Of a stretch of 27,487 bases of DNA, positions 21,187 through 27,487 are shown piece by piece. Source of the stretch: an uncultured Eubacteriales bacterium (GTDB taxonomy: Bacteria; Bacillota; Clostridia; Monoglobales; Monoglobaceae); assembly GCA_900542675.1 (NCBI GenBank), contig UQOT01000017.1, positions 1-27,487 of the forward strand, written 5' to 3'. The position numbers and the translations under genes are program-made. Numbering within the stretch: position 1 is the stretch's first letter; every line of letters starts with the position of its first letter. The notes beneath the pieces are model-generated. The model was given only the letters and a program-made list of their open reading frames with translations, searched no databases and was not told where the DNA came from.

Positions 21187-22317
21187 ATGCGTGTTTGCGG
21201 CATTGTGTGTGAATATAATCCATTTCACAACGGACATCTGTATCAGATTGAAAAATTAAAGCGTGACTGCGAATTTGACGCGATTGTCGGGATTATGAGC
21301 GGCAACTGGGTTCAGCGCGGCGATGCAGCAATATTTGACAAACGCGTAAGGGCAAAAGCTGCAGCTTTAAACGGAATGGATTTGGTTATTGAGCTTCCCG
21401 CAATTCACGCTATGCAGTCCGCCGAAATATTTGCCGAAAACGCGGTGTATATCTTAAACAGCCTCGAAATTGTCGATAGCATTGCCTTCGGTACGGAAAC
21501 CGACAATATCGGTTTATTAAAGGATATCGCATACTTGCTTGCAAATGAACCGGACAGCTTTAAAAACATAATCCGTGCCGAAACAGGCAGCGGTATACCA
21601 TATTTTATGGCCCGCGCAGACGCAATAGGCAGAATATTGGGGCAAAATCACAAGGCTGCCGCAGGCAAACCGAACAATATACTGGCAATTGAGTATATAA
21701 AAGCACTGATAAAATTAAACAGCAGTATTGAGCCTTTTGCAATAAAGCGCATTGGAGCGGGACACAACGAAAATACAGTCACGGATAAGACGGCGAGTGC
21801 ATCGCTTATACGTGAAATGATTTTAAGCGGCAATGACGAATACTTAGATTTGGTTCCCGAAAACTGCCGCTGCTTATACAAGAACGCAAAAATACACAGA
21901 CTCAGCAATCTTGATAGAGCAATTGCCGCCCACTTCATCAAATGCAGCACGGAAGAAATAAAAAAAGCCCCGGACGTATCCGAAGGACTTGAAAACAAAA
22001 TCAAAAAATCTGCCGAACAATCCGTAAGCTTTAATGAACTGTGCGATAAAATAAAATCCAAGCGGTATACTCACAGCCGAATTCGCAGAATTGTGCTTAA
22101 TTCCTACTTGAATATCACGAAATCAGATTCAAAAACAAAACCTCAATATGTCAAGGTATTAAACTTTACACAAGTGGGACAAAATCTTATCAAATCCGCT
22201 AAAACACAGACGTCAATCCCGATAGGCACAAACTTTAATTCTGTAAAGCAAAATACGTTTACAGCAGAAATATGGAAGCGCGAGCTTGTATTTGACAGGA
22301 TTTATGAATTGCTTTAA
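21187..22317 (+). CDS. tmcAL: tRNA(Met) cytidine acetate ligase (YlbM family)
   Basis: TmcAL forms N4-acetylcytidine at position 34 of elongator tRNA(Met). Unlike TmcA it uses acetate and ATP, not acetyl-CoA. The 376 residues start with the nucleotidyltransferase-type motif VCEYNPFHNGHLYQIEKLK (HIGH-like HNGH), then IMSGNWVQRGDAAIFDKRVRAKAA and DLVIELPAIHAMQSAEIFA, and the conserved NNILAIEYIKAL. The C-terminal half is more variable, as usual. AGGAGGCG precedes the ATG. It is transcribed divergently from pta-ackA, which makes the acetate it consumes. Its 3' end overlaps the converging GH26-like gene by 4 bp. Confidence 0.92.
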   Translation: MRVCGIVCEYNPFHNGHLYQIEKLKRDCEFDAIVGIMSGNWVQRGDAAIFDKRVRAKAAALNGMDLVIELPAIHAMQSAEIFAENAVYILNSLEIVDSIAFGTETDNIGLLKDIAYLLANEPDSFKNIIRAETGSGIPYFMARADAIGRILGQNHKAAAGKPNNILAIEYIKALIKLNSSIEPFAIKRIGAGHNENTVTDKTASASLIREMILSGNDEYLDLVPENCRCLYKNAKIHRLSNLDRAIAAHFIKCSTEEIKKAPDVSEGLENKIKKSAEQSVSFNELCDKIKSKRYTHSRIRRIVLNSYLNITKSDSKTKPQYVKVLNFTQVGQNLIKSAKTQTSIPIGTNFNSVKQNTFTAEIWKRELVFDRIYELL

Positions 22318-24209
22318 GTTTTAACATAAATTTGGGTCACTTCAACGGTTTTTTTGACAGTGTAAGCTTTGGTATCTACGCTCTGTTCGCCGTATGCGGT
22401 TATAGTCAGTTCGTGAGTGCCGAGTGGAATTGAGGATAAATCAAGCTCGGTCTTATACGGAATTTGGGTTTTTGTGTCAAATACCGTGCCGTCTATGCTG
22501 TACTCGACGTAATTCGTATATTGCTCCGGCTGATATATATATCCGTATATCGGTATTTTCTGCTCTGAATTATAAGTTCTGCCGTCAGCTTTCACAAAAG
22601 TAAACCGCGGCTTATCATTATACTTCATAATATACTGTCCATTTTGCATCGCTTCTTCCATTACCGCACTGTATTCGGGTTTATACGATAAGTCAAAGCC
22701 TATTACCTCGGTTTCCATATCGTGATTGAAGTATACTATGCTTTTAAGACAAGGATATCGCATCGCCGCGTACCAATACATATTGTGTATACGCGTATCT
22801 CCCCAGCGGTCGTCAAAGCCTGAAGTATTATACGACAGCCTTGACACAACGCCGCCCTCGCTTATAGCAAGAGGCTTGTTTATGTTGTTTTGCGTCATAA
22901 AGTTTGTTATATACTTAAGTGAATTTGTGGTATAACCAAAATTGCCGAGAGTAAAGTATATCTGCGCCTCTCTTGAGGTTACGACCTCGGGCGCGTCCTC
23001 AAACAGCAGGCTGCCGAGAAAGTCTTTTTTAGAAAATGATGATACTCCTATCCAGTCCACATATTCATCGCCCGGGTAGTAATACCAAAAAGGTTTGTTA
23101 AGTGAGCCGCTGTCGTTGGGTGACCACATTACCGCAAAATTCTGGTACTCGTGAACCTTATCCGCGATTTTTCTGAATGCCTTGACATACGCGCTCGGTG
23201 AGTCACCGAGCGTTCCGATATTCATCTCCGCACCAAAGCGAATTATTGTAGGCTTTTTGTACTTCGCCATATTATCGAGGGTCTTATTTATATACTCGTC
23301 ATTTTCTGCGTCCAATACAAGATTAATATCCTGCACATTCCAAGGAATTTGATTTAAACAGTCTTTTCCCGGGATAATATAGCTGCTCGGCTTATTAAGC
23401 TCGGTTTGAAACTCGTCAAACTCAAGATATGATGAGTATACGCCGAAATCGTGATGGAATACCTCAGGCTTATTTATCTCCGGGTCGCCGTTGCCATCGC
23501 TTACTATGCCCGAATATACTCCGTAGCGCGGTTCGAGCCTTGCCCCGTAATAAATTGCTTCTTCGGGTGTTCCTTCTGTATAAATATCAAGCTCTGTATT
23601 GTCAACAACGCTTTCCATATCGCTTAGCAGCACCGCCCAATCGTTTACTTTAAACCTGAAAGTGTTGATATAAAAAGCGCCAGTATCTGCGTCATAGCCG
23701 CCGTTCATATTATAATCCGACCAACCCCACCACAAATTATATTCGTCGGTAAGCGCAACAAGGTCATCGACGCTAACACAAGCGTGATTGTCAAGCGCGT
23801 ACGCGTCAATCTTTATACCGCATATACGTGTATCAAGCGTTGATTTAACAGCGATTAGCTTCTCCTCCTGTATGCTTTGCAGCATAGGACTGCCGTCAAT
23901 TTCCGAATTCATACTGAGGTTTAAAATATTTTTTGCTGCATCATATTCCATTGTAAAGCCGTAACGCTGAAGGTCGTCCATAGAAATTAAGATTTTATCA
24001 TCACAAAAATAGCCTTGCACGGCAAATCCGTCAAGGTATACAGGCAAATATGATATGCCGTAGCTGCCGCAAAACTCTTCTTCAGCAGTCACATCGGATG
24101 CGGAGTTATAGAGCTTCAGCGTAAGCGCCAGCGATACGGACAAAATAAAAATTACACTAACTATTAATATGCGGCTTGAGCGCATAACTTTACGTTTTTT
24201 ATAATCCAT
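22314..24209 (-). CDS. Membrane-anchored GH26-like glycoside hydrolase with N-terminal copper-amine-oxidase-like domain
   Basis: The 631 residues begin with a basic stretch and one hydrophobic helix (about 12-30), an uncleaved anchor or signal peptide. A beta-rich copper amine oxidase N-like domain (YLPVYLDGFAVQGYF...DDLQRYGFTMEYD) lies about 50-170 and is often a cell-wall-associated module. The central domain resembles GH26 beta-mannanases: RFGAEMN with candidate acid/base E328, VMWSPND, WIGVSSF, and AISEGGV with candidate nucleophile E451. A C-terminal Ig-like domain (about 545-625) closes it. The substrate is unknown; cell-wall or exopolysaccharide glycan is as likely as plant mannan. It lies 63 bp after proB and may be co-transcribed. 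GGGGGA precedes the ATG. Confidence 0.7.
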   Translation of the reverse strand: MDYKKRKVMRSSRILIVSVIFILSVSLALTLKLYNSASDVTAEEEFCGSYGISYLPVYLDGFAVQGYFCDDKILISMDDLQRYGFTMEYDAAKNILNLSMNSEIDGSPMLQSIQEEKLIAVKSTLDTRICGIKIDAYALDNHACVSVDDLVALTDEYNLWWGWSDYNMNGGYDADTGAFYINTFRFKVNDWAVLLSDMESVVDNTELDIYTEGTPEEAIYYGARLEPRYGVYSGIVSDGNGDPEINKPEVFHHDFGVYSSYLEFDEFQTELNKPSSYIIPGKDCLNQIPWNVQDINLVLDAENDEYINKTLDNMAKYKKPTIIRFGAEMNIGTLGDSPSAYVKAFRKIADKVHEYQNFAVMWSPNDSGSLNKPFWYYYPGDEYVDWIGVSSFSKKDFLGSLLFEDAPEVVTSREAQIYFTLGNFGYTTNSLKYITNFMTQNNINKPLAISEGGVVSRLSYNTSGFDDRWGDTRIHNMYWYAAMRYPCLKSIVYFNHDMETEVIGFDLSYKPEYSAVMEEAMQNGQYIMKYNDKPRFTFVKADGRTYNSEQKIPIYGYIYQPEQYTNYVEYSIDGTVFDTKTQIPYKTELDLSSIPLGTHELTITAYGEQSVDTKAYTVKKTVEVTQIYVKT

Positions 24210-24226
24210 ATTCAGTCCCCCGCCTT

Positions 24227-24243
24227 TAATCTTTAAAAGATTA
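24227..24243. repeat. Short inverted repeat before the GH26-like gene
   Basis: TAATCTT (24227-24233) and AAGATTA (24237-24243) around a 3-bp centre, just upstream of the GGCGGGGGA ribosome binding site. AT-rich and short, so a weak hairpin or small operator. Confidence 0.4.
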
Positions 24244-24272
24244 GACGAAATTTTAAGGAAAAAGTTCCGAAT

Positions 24273-25067
24273 TTATGCTTCTTTATGCTTAAAAAGTGTG
24301 CCGACAGACTCGCCATTTAAAATTTTGTAGATATTTTCGGGCTTACTGCCGTTGGTAAGTACCATATCTATGCCGTTGTCATTAACAAACTTTGCAGCCT
24401 TGAGCTTGGTTTTCATACCGCCCGTACCTCGTCTTGTTCCTTCGCCGCCCGCGCATGCGCGGAGTTCGTCGGTAATTTCTTCAACAATGGGAATAACATT
24501 TGCATCCTTATTGCTCCTCGGGTCGCAGTCATAAAATCCGTCTATATCCGAGAGCAGAATAAGCATATCAGCGTCAACAAGTTCTGCAATATAAGCGGAT
24601 AGAGTGTCATTATCGCCGAATTCAATCTCGTATGTGGAAATAACATCATTTTCGTTTACAATGGGGATTACGCCCAAATCAAACATTTTATTAAAGGCTC
24701 TCTTTGCGCAGTTATAGCGGGTTTCCTCATCAAGAATAAATTTGGTGAGCAGTACCTGTGCGATATTATAACCGTATTCCTTAAAAAGCCTGTCGTATAT
24801 AGAGATAAGGCTGACCTGCCCTATTGCGGCAAGCGCCTGCTGAAGCCGTACAGACTCCGGTTTTTCGCTCATACCAAGCTTTCCCACAGCAACGCCTATT
24901 GCGCCGCTCGATACAAGCACGACCTCGTGACCCATATTTCTGATATCGGTTATAATCCTGACCAGCTTTTCGATGTGCCCGAGATTAAGCTTCCCGTTAC
25001 TGTGTGTGAGCGTAGATGTTCCGACTTTTATTACATAGCGTTTCGATTTATTATTTAAAATACTCAT
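24273..25067 (-). CDS. proB: Glutamate 5-kinase
   Basis: ProB phosphorylates glutamate in the first step of proline synthesis. The 264 residues cover only the amino acid kinase domain and lack the C-terminal PUA domain of the E. coli enzyme; this short form is common in Firmicutes. Motifs: RYVIKVGTSTLTH (ATP site), EVVLVSSGAIGVAVGKLGM, VIPIVNENDVIST, FGDNDTLSAYIAELVDAD and GTGGMKTKLKAAK. GAGGAAG precedes the ATG. proA, its usual operon partner, is not in this window. It has an exact-consensus promoter and is followed after 63 bp by the GH26-like gene. Confidence 0.95.
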   Translation of the reverse strand: MSILNNKSKRYVIKVGTSTLTHSNGKLNLGHIEKLVRIITDIRNMGHEVVLVSSGAIGVAVGKLGMSEKPESVRLQQALAAIGQVSLISIYDRLFKEYGYNIAQVLLTKFILDEETRYNCAKRAFNKMFDLGVIPIVNENDVISTYEIEFGDNDTLSAYIAELVDADMLILLSDIDGFYDCDPRSNKDANVIPIVEEITDELRACAGGEGTRRGTGGMKTKLKAAKFVNDNGIDMVLTNGSKPENIYKILNGESVGTLFKHKEA

Positions 25068-25099
25068 TGACTTCTTCCTCTGCTTTAATTATACTGTAT

Positions 25100-25128
25100 A
25101 TTATAACAATAACATAGAATTATGTCAA
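25100..25128 (-). promoter_or_regulatory. Exact-consensus sigma-A promoter of proB
   Basis: On the minus strand, TTGACA (25123-25128), a 17-bp spacer and TATAAT (25100-25105). It ends 27 bp before the dus start, so any dus promoter must overlap it. Confidence 0.88.
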
Positions 25129-25155
25129 TAATGGTATTATAATAGGAGGCATAAA

Positions 25156-26133
25156 ATGCCAAGCTTAAAAATCGGGAATAAGAAATTGTCGGGAAGCGTA
25201 ATACTTGCGCCTATGGCGGGAGTTACCGACAAGGCGTTTCGGCTTATCACTAAGCCGTTTGGTCCTGCGCTTATGTATACCGAAATGGTATCGGGCAAGG
25301 GTCTTATGTATAAAAACAAAAAGACGCAGGTGCTCTTAGAGGTACTTGATGAGGAAAAGCCGACGGCAGCTCAGATTTTCGGTCACGAGCCAGACGTTAT
25401 GGCAAAGATTGCCGAGGGATCGCTCGCCTACGGTGCGGAATTTATTGATATAAATATGGGCTGTCCCGCGCCGAAGATAGTGAATAACGGCGACGGAAGC
25501 GCGCTTATGAAGGATCCCTGTCTTGCCGGGCGGATTATAAAGGCGGTTAAATCGGCTGTAAGCGTACCCGTCACGGTAAAATTCAGGATGGGCTGGGACG
25601 ACAATTCGATAAACGCTGTTGAATTTGCGAAAATAGCCGAGGACGCGGGCGCAGATGCAATAACAGTTCACGGCCGTACAAGAGCGCAGTTTTATTCGGG
25701 AAGTGCAAACCTTGAAATAATTAAAGCCGTTAAACAGGCGGTTAAAATTCCTGTTATCGGAAACGGCGATATTACAGACGGCGAAAGTGCAAAGCATATG
25801 TTTGAATTTACCGGATGCCACGGAATTATGGTTGGCAGAGCGGCACAGGGTAATCCATGGATATTTAAAGAGATAAATCACTATCTTGAAACGGGTGAGC
25901 TTTTGTCGCCCGTATCTCTCTCCGAGCGATGCGAAACCGCCGAAAAGCACCTCCGGCTTTTACTTGAATTCAAAGGCGAGCGCCGCGGAGTCTTGGAGGG
26001 CAGAAAACATATGGCGTGGTATTTTAAAGGCATATCGGGCGGCGCAAAGCTTAGGCAGCGTATAAACGAATGCAACTCCGCAAACGAGATGCTGAGCGTA
26101 ATTTCCTATGAAAGCGTAAGCAGTTATTTTTAA
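25156..26133 (+). CDS. dus: tRNA-dihydrouridine synthase
   Basis: Dus enzymes reduce uridine in tRNA D-loops using FMN and NADPH. The 325 residues show the FMN barrel: LAPMAGVTDKAFR near the start, EMVSGKGL, AAQIFGHEPDVMA, the active-site loop IDINMGCPAPKIVNNGDGS with catalytic C103, VTVKFRMGWDD, DAITVHGRTRAQFYSG, VIGNGDITD and GIMVGRAAQGNPWIF. This pattern fits the DusB-like (YacF/YohI) group. AGGAGG lies six bases before the ATG. No separate strong promoter is visible in the 88 bp shared with proB. It converges on bofA with one base between the stop codons. Confidence 0.95.
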   Translation: MPSLKIGNKKLSGSVILAPMAGVTDKAFRLITKPFGPALMYTEMVSGKGLMYKNKKTQVLLEVLDEEKPTAAQIFGHEPDVMAKIAEGSLAYGAEFIDINMGCPAPKIVNNGDGSALMKDPCLAGRIIKAVKSAVSVPVTVKFRMGWDDNSINAVEFAKIAEDAGADAITVHGRTRAQFYSGSANLEIIKAVKQAVKIPVIGNGDITDGESAKHMFEFTGCHGIMVGRAAQGNPWIFKEINHYLETGELLSPVSLSERCETAEKHLRLLLEFKGERRGVLEGRKHMAWYFKGISGGAKLRQRINECNSANEMLSVISYESVSSYF

Positions 26134-26134
26134 G

Positions 26135-26401
26135 CTATAAAACGATATTTATGAACCCGAGTAAAATTATTCCGGGAAATCCCAAAACGCCGACAGTCAG
26201 TGCATTTAGCGGATTTATCGGAAAGTGAAAACCTGTTTTTATAATAAGCAAATTTAGGACAAACAATGCAAGTCCGCCCAAAACGCACGAAAATAAAAGA
26301 CGTATCACCCATTTAAGAGGCTTTTTGAACAGTTTGAGGACAAATACCAAAACTGCCAGACATATGAGATAGAGTAGAATAGTTTTTAAATCAAAAGACA
26401 T
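26135..26401 (-). CDS. bofA: BofA family protein (pro-sigma-K processing inhibitor)
   Basis: BofA is a small membrane protein that holds the SpoIVF protease inactive until forespore signalling, delaying sigma-K activation in the mother cell. The 88 residues have two to three hydrophobic segments and end in the family signature FPINPLNALTVGVLGFPGIILLGFI (conserved N-P-x-x-A-L-x-x-G-x-x-G-x-P-G). The ATG at 26401 has GGAG ten bases upstream; the in-frame TTG at 26407 would be too close to it. A sigma-E-like promoter is possible just upstream. Its presence supports a sporulating host. Confidence 0.9.
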   Translation of the reverse strand: MSFDLKTILLYLICLAVLVFVLKLFKKPLKWVIRLLFSCVLGGLALFVLNLLIIKTGFHFPINPLNALTVGVLGFPGIILLGFINIVL

Positions 26402-26433
26402 ATACAATCAGCTCCGTTTTCTTTAGCTGTTTA

Positions 26434-26461
26434 AGTATATGTCTTAATTTTGCTTTTATGA
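26434..26461 (-). promoter_or_regulatory. Candidate sigma-E promoter of bofA
   Basis: On the minus strand, TCATAAA (26455-26461), a 13-bp spacer and CATATACT (26434-26441). It is 7/8 at the -10 and 5/7 at the -35 against the B. subtilis sigma-E pattern. bofA is sigma-E-dependent in Bacillus. Confidence 0.35.
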
Positions 26462-26520
26462 ATAATATTCGCGGACAGATAAATTCCGGTTTAAAGTAAT
26501 TTAAGCGTAAAAATTCGTAA

Positions 26521-26767
26521 GGAGCGTCGACTCGGTGCTCCGAGCCAAACCAATGAGATACGTGAGTTCCGCATTATATGGCACAAACCGTTAATTTGCA
26601 CGGAACGCCGGGGGCGTCGTTCCCTACACACGGAGTAGTACATATTGTCGAAGTGCAACGAACATACAACGGCCTCATTCTGTCCTCCTAAATCACGGAC
26701 AAGCCGCGACAGCTCCCCGATGGGAGCCCTGCATTCGCGGGCAAAAATTAGTCGTTTGCGCCTAATT
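26521..26767. repeat. GC-rich, hairpin-dense intergenic block (probable interspersed repeat remnant)
   Basis: The gene-free stretch 26462-26789 holds a block clearly richer in GC than its AT-rich flanks. Hairpins: CTCGG/CCGAG (26531-26544), GGAACG/CGTTCC (26602-26623, with inner CG/CG), GCTCCC/GGGAGC with a CGAT loop (26712-26727) enclosed by CCGCGA/TCGCGG (26704-26740), and AATTAG/CTAATT (26746-26767). No open reading frame with coding character is present. The layout recalls REP/MITE-like repeats common between genes in gut Clostridia; that is from memory, not alignment. A structured RNA is the alternative. Confidence 0.45.
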
Positions 26768-26789
26768 ATTTACGTGCAGTTACTAATTT

Positions 26790-27323
26790 CTAATCCCTAC
26801 GTTGGTATAGATTATTTCCCTCGCTATCTACTATTACTACGGCAGGGAAGTCTTTAACGGTCAGGCGGCGAACGGCTTCGGTTCCGAGGTCGTCATATGC
26901 GATAACTTCGGAAGAAGTTATACTTTTGGCAATAAGTGCGCCTGCGCCGCCTATCGCGCCAAAGTATACGGCTCCGCATTCCTTCATAGCATCAACAACT
27001 TCATTGCTGCGCTCGCCCTTGCCTATCATTCCCGTAAGTCCGAGACGAATAAGCGTCGGCGCAAAAGCGTCCATTCTTCCGCTTGTCGTAGGACCGCAAG
27101 AGCCTATAACCTGCCCTGGCTTTGCGGGAGTAGGACCCGCATAGTAAATTATTTTGTCTTTAATCTCAAACGGCAGCTTTTCGCCGCGCTCAAGCTGTGT
27201 TATCATACGCTTGTGCGCAGAGTCGCGCGCAGTGTATATCTCGCCCGAAATTAGTACGTTGTCGCCGCTTTTAAGCGATTTTACCGCTTCGTGCGTGAGC
27301 GGTGTATTAATTCTAATCGGCAT
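26790..27323 (-). CDS. Fe-S type fumarate hydratase, beta subunit
   Basis: Class I (iron-sulfur) fumarases and related tartrate dehydratases are made of an alpha (cluster-binding) and a beta (substrate-lid) part, separate genes in many anaerobes. These 177 residues are the beta part: INTPLTHEAVKSLKSGDNVLISGEIYTARDSAHKRM at the start, IIYYAGPTPAKPGQVIGSCGPTTSGRMD (substrate loop) and MIGKG, ending DFPAVVIVDSEGNNLY. I chose the ATG at 27323 (GGGGAGAG upstream). It overlaps the end of a HAD hydrolase gene by 11 bp instead of following the alpha subunit. Fumarase versus tartrate dehydratase cannot be settled from this part. Confidence 0.9.
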   Translation of the reverse strand: MPIRINTPLTHEAVKSLKSGDNVLISGEIYTARDSAHKRMITQLERGEKLPFEIKDKIIYYAGPTPAKPGQVIGSCGPTTSGRMDAFAPTLIRLGLTGMIGKGERSNEVVDAMKECGAVYFGAIGGAGALIAKSITSSEVIAYDDLGTEAVRRLTVKDFPAVVIVDSEGNNLYQRRD

Positions 27324-27487
27324 AATTCTCTCTCCCCAGTCCTGTGATATCTTCAAAAATGTAATCCGCGTTAAGGCTTAAAAAATACTTCTCAGCCGAT
27401 GCGCGGTCAACGCCCGTCAGTACGCCTATAAACGGTATATCCGCTGCCTTGGACGCCAATATGTCGCTCGGAGCGTCACCCACAACC
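27313..27487 (-). CDS. HAD-superfamily hydrolase, C-terminal fragment (5' end outside window)
   Basis: Reading the minus strand from the window edge gives 57 residues ending at TAG (27313-27315). They begin VVGDAPSDILASKAADIPFI, which is HAD motif IV (GDxxxD, binding Mg2+), followed by GVLTGVDRASAEKYF, typical of phosphoglycolate phosphatase-like enzymes, and DYIFEDITGL near the end. The frame is open to the window edge. Its last 11 bp overlap the fumarase beta start, implying co-transcription and translational coupling. The substrate is unknown. Confidence 0.8.
   Translation of the reverse strand, partial: VVGDAPSDILASKAADIPFIGVLTGVDRASAEKYFLSLNADYIFEDITGLGRENYAD

Noticed and set aside
25336..25950. 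Open frame (204 codons) on the minus strand inside dus
   Set aside because: Antisense to a full-length conserved gene, Cys/Arg/Tyr-rich in a way typical of non-coding frames, with no SD.
1..27487. A CRISPR array, prophage, transposon or defence island
   Set aside because: No evenly spaced repeats, transposase, phage structural or restriction genes were found; the lone tyrosine recombinase is Xer-like and not flanked by attachment-site repeats that I can see.

Overview
This window looks like a piece of a low-to-moderate GC, spore-forming Firmicutes chromosome (class Clostridia). The grounds are the rpsF-ssb-rpsR operon, a SigH-type sporulation sigma factor, a BofA-family protein, a SleC-like spore cortex-lytic protein, TmcAL, YqeG, RecD2 and strong AGGAGG-type ribosome binding sites. 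I call 31 protein genes, two of them cut by the window edges. I see no tRNA, rRNA, CRISPR array, insertion sequence or prophage. This is mostly core chromosome, not an obvious accessory island.

Layout. 1-1.5 kb: the end of an ABC-F ATPase gene. 1.5-4 kb (minus): a tyrosine recombinase, a WYL-domain regulator and a GyrI-like small-molecule-binding protein. 4.2-7.5 kb (plus): recD2, recR and a GNAT acetyltransferase. 7.6-8.2 kb (minus): a cytidylate kinase-like protein. 8.4-9.6 kb (plus): the rpsF-ssb-rpsR operon behind a structured leader. 9.7-10.9 kb: purD. 11-11.5 kb (minus): an ECF transporter S component. 11.5-13.9 kb (minus): a three-gene cluster that appears to be a SleC-type spore lysin split into pieces. 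14-16.7 kb (minus): rpsU, yqeG, an endonuclease IV-like TIM barrel and an M24 peptidase. 17-17.9 kb (plus): metA. 18-21 kb (minus): pta-ackA, then sigH. 21.2-22.3 kb (plus): tmcAL. 22.3-25.1 kb (minus): proB, then a membrane-anchored GH26-like protein. 25.2-26.1 kb (plus): dus. 26.1-26.4 kb (minus): bofA. 26.5-26.8 kb: a GC-rich hairpin-dense intergenic block. 26.8-27.5 kb (minus): fumarase beta subunit and the end of a HAD hydrolase.

The genes cover replication and recombination (ssb, recD2, recR, xer), translation (rpsF, rpsR, rpsU, tmcAL, dus, ABC-F), acetate metabolism (pta-ackA, with acetate-using tmcAL divergent), amino acid and purine synthesis (metA, proB, purD) and sporulation (sigH, bofA, SleC-like cluster).

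The most unusual signals are not in the enzymes. They are a cluster of DnaA boxes between the convergent genes metA and sigH; the split SleC-like operon with TTG starts and a possible sporulation promoter buried in a terminator or SD-blocking hairpin; a perfect 13-bp palindrome with 11+6+11 geometry in the recombinase leader; two matched dyads around the promoter of the GyrI-like gene; and six exact-consensus sigma-A promoters, all with 17-bp spacers. I found no clear-cut novel multi-gene defence or metabolic system.
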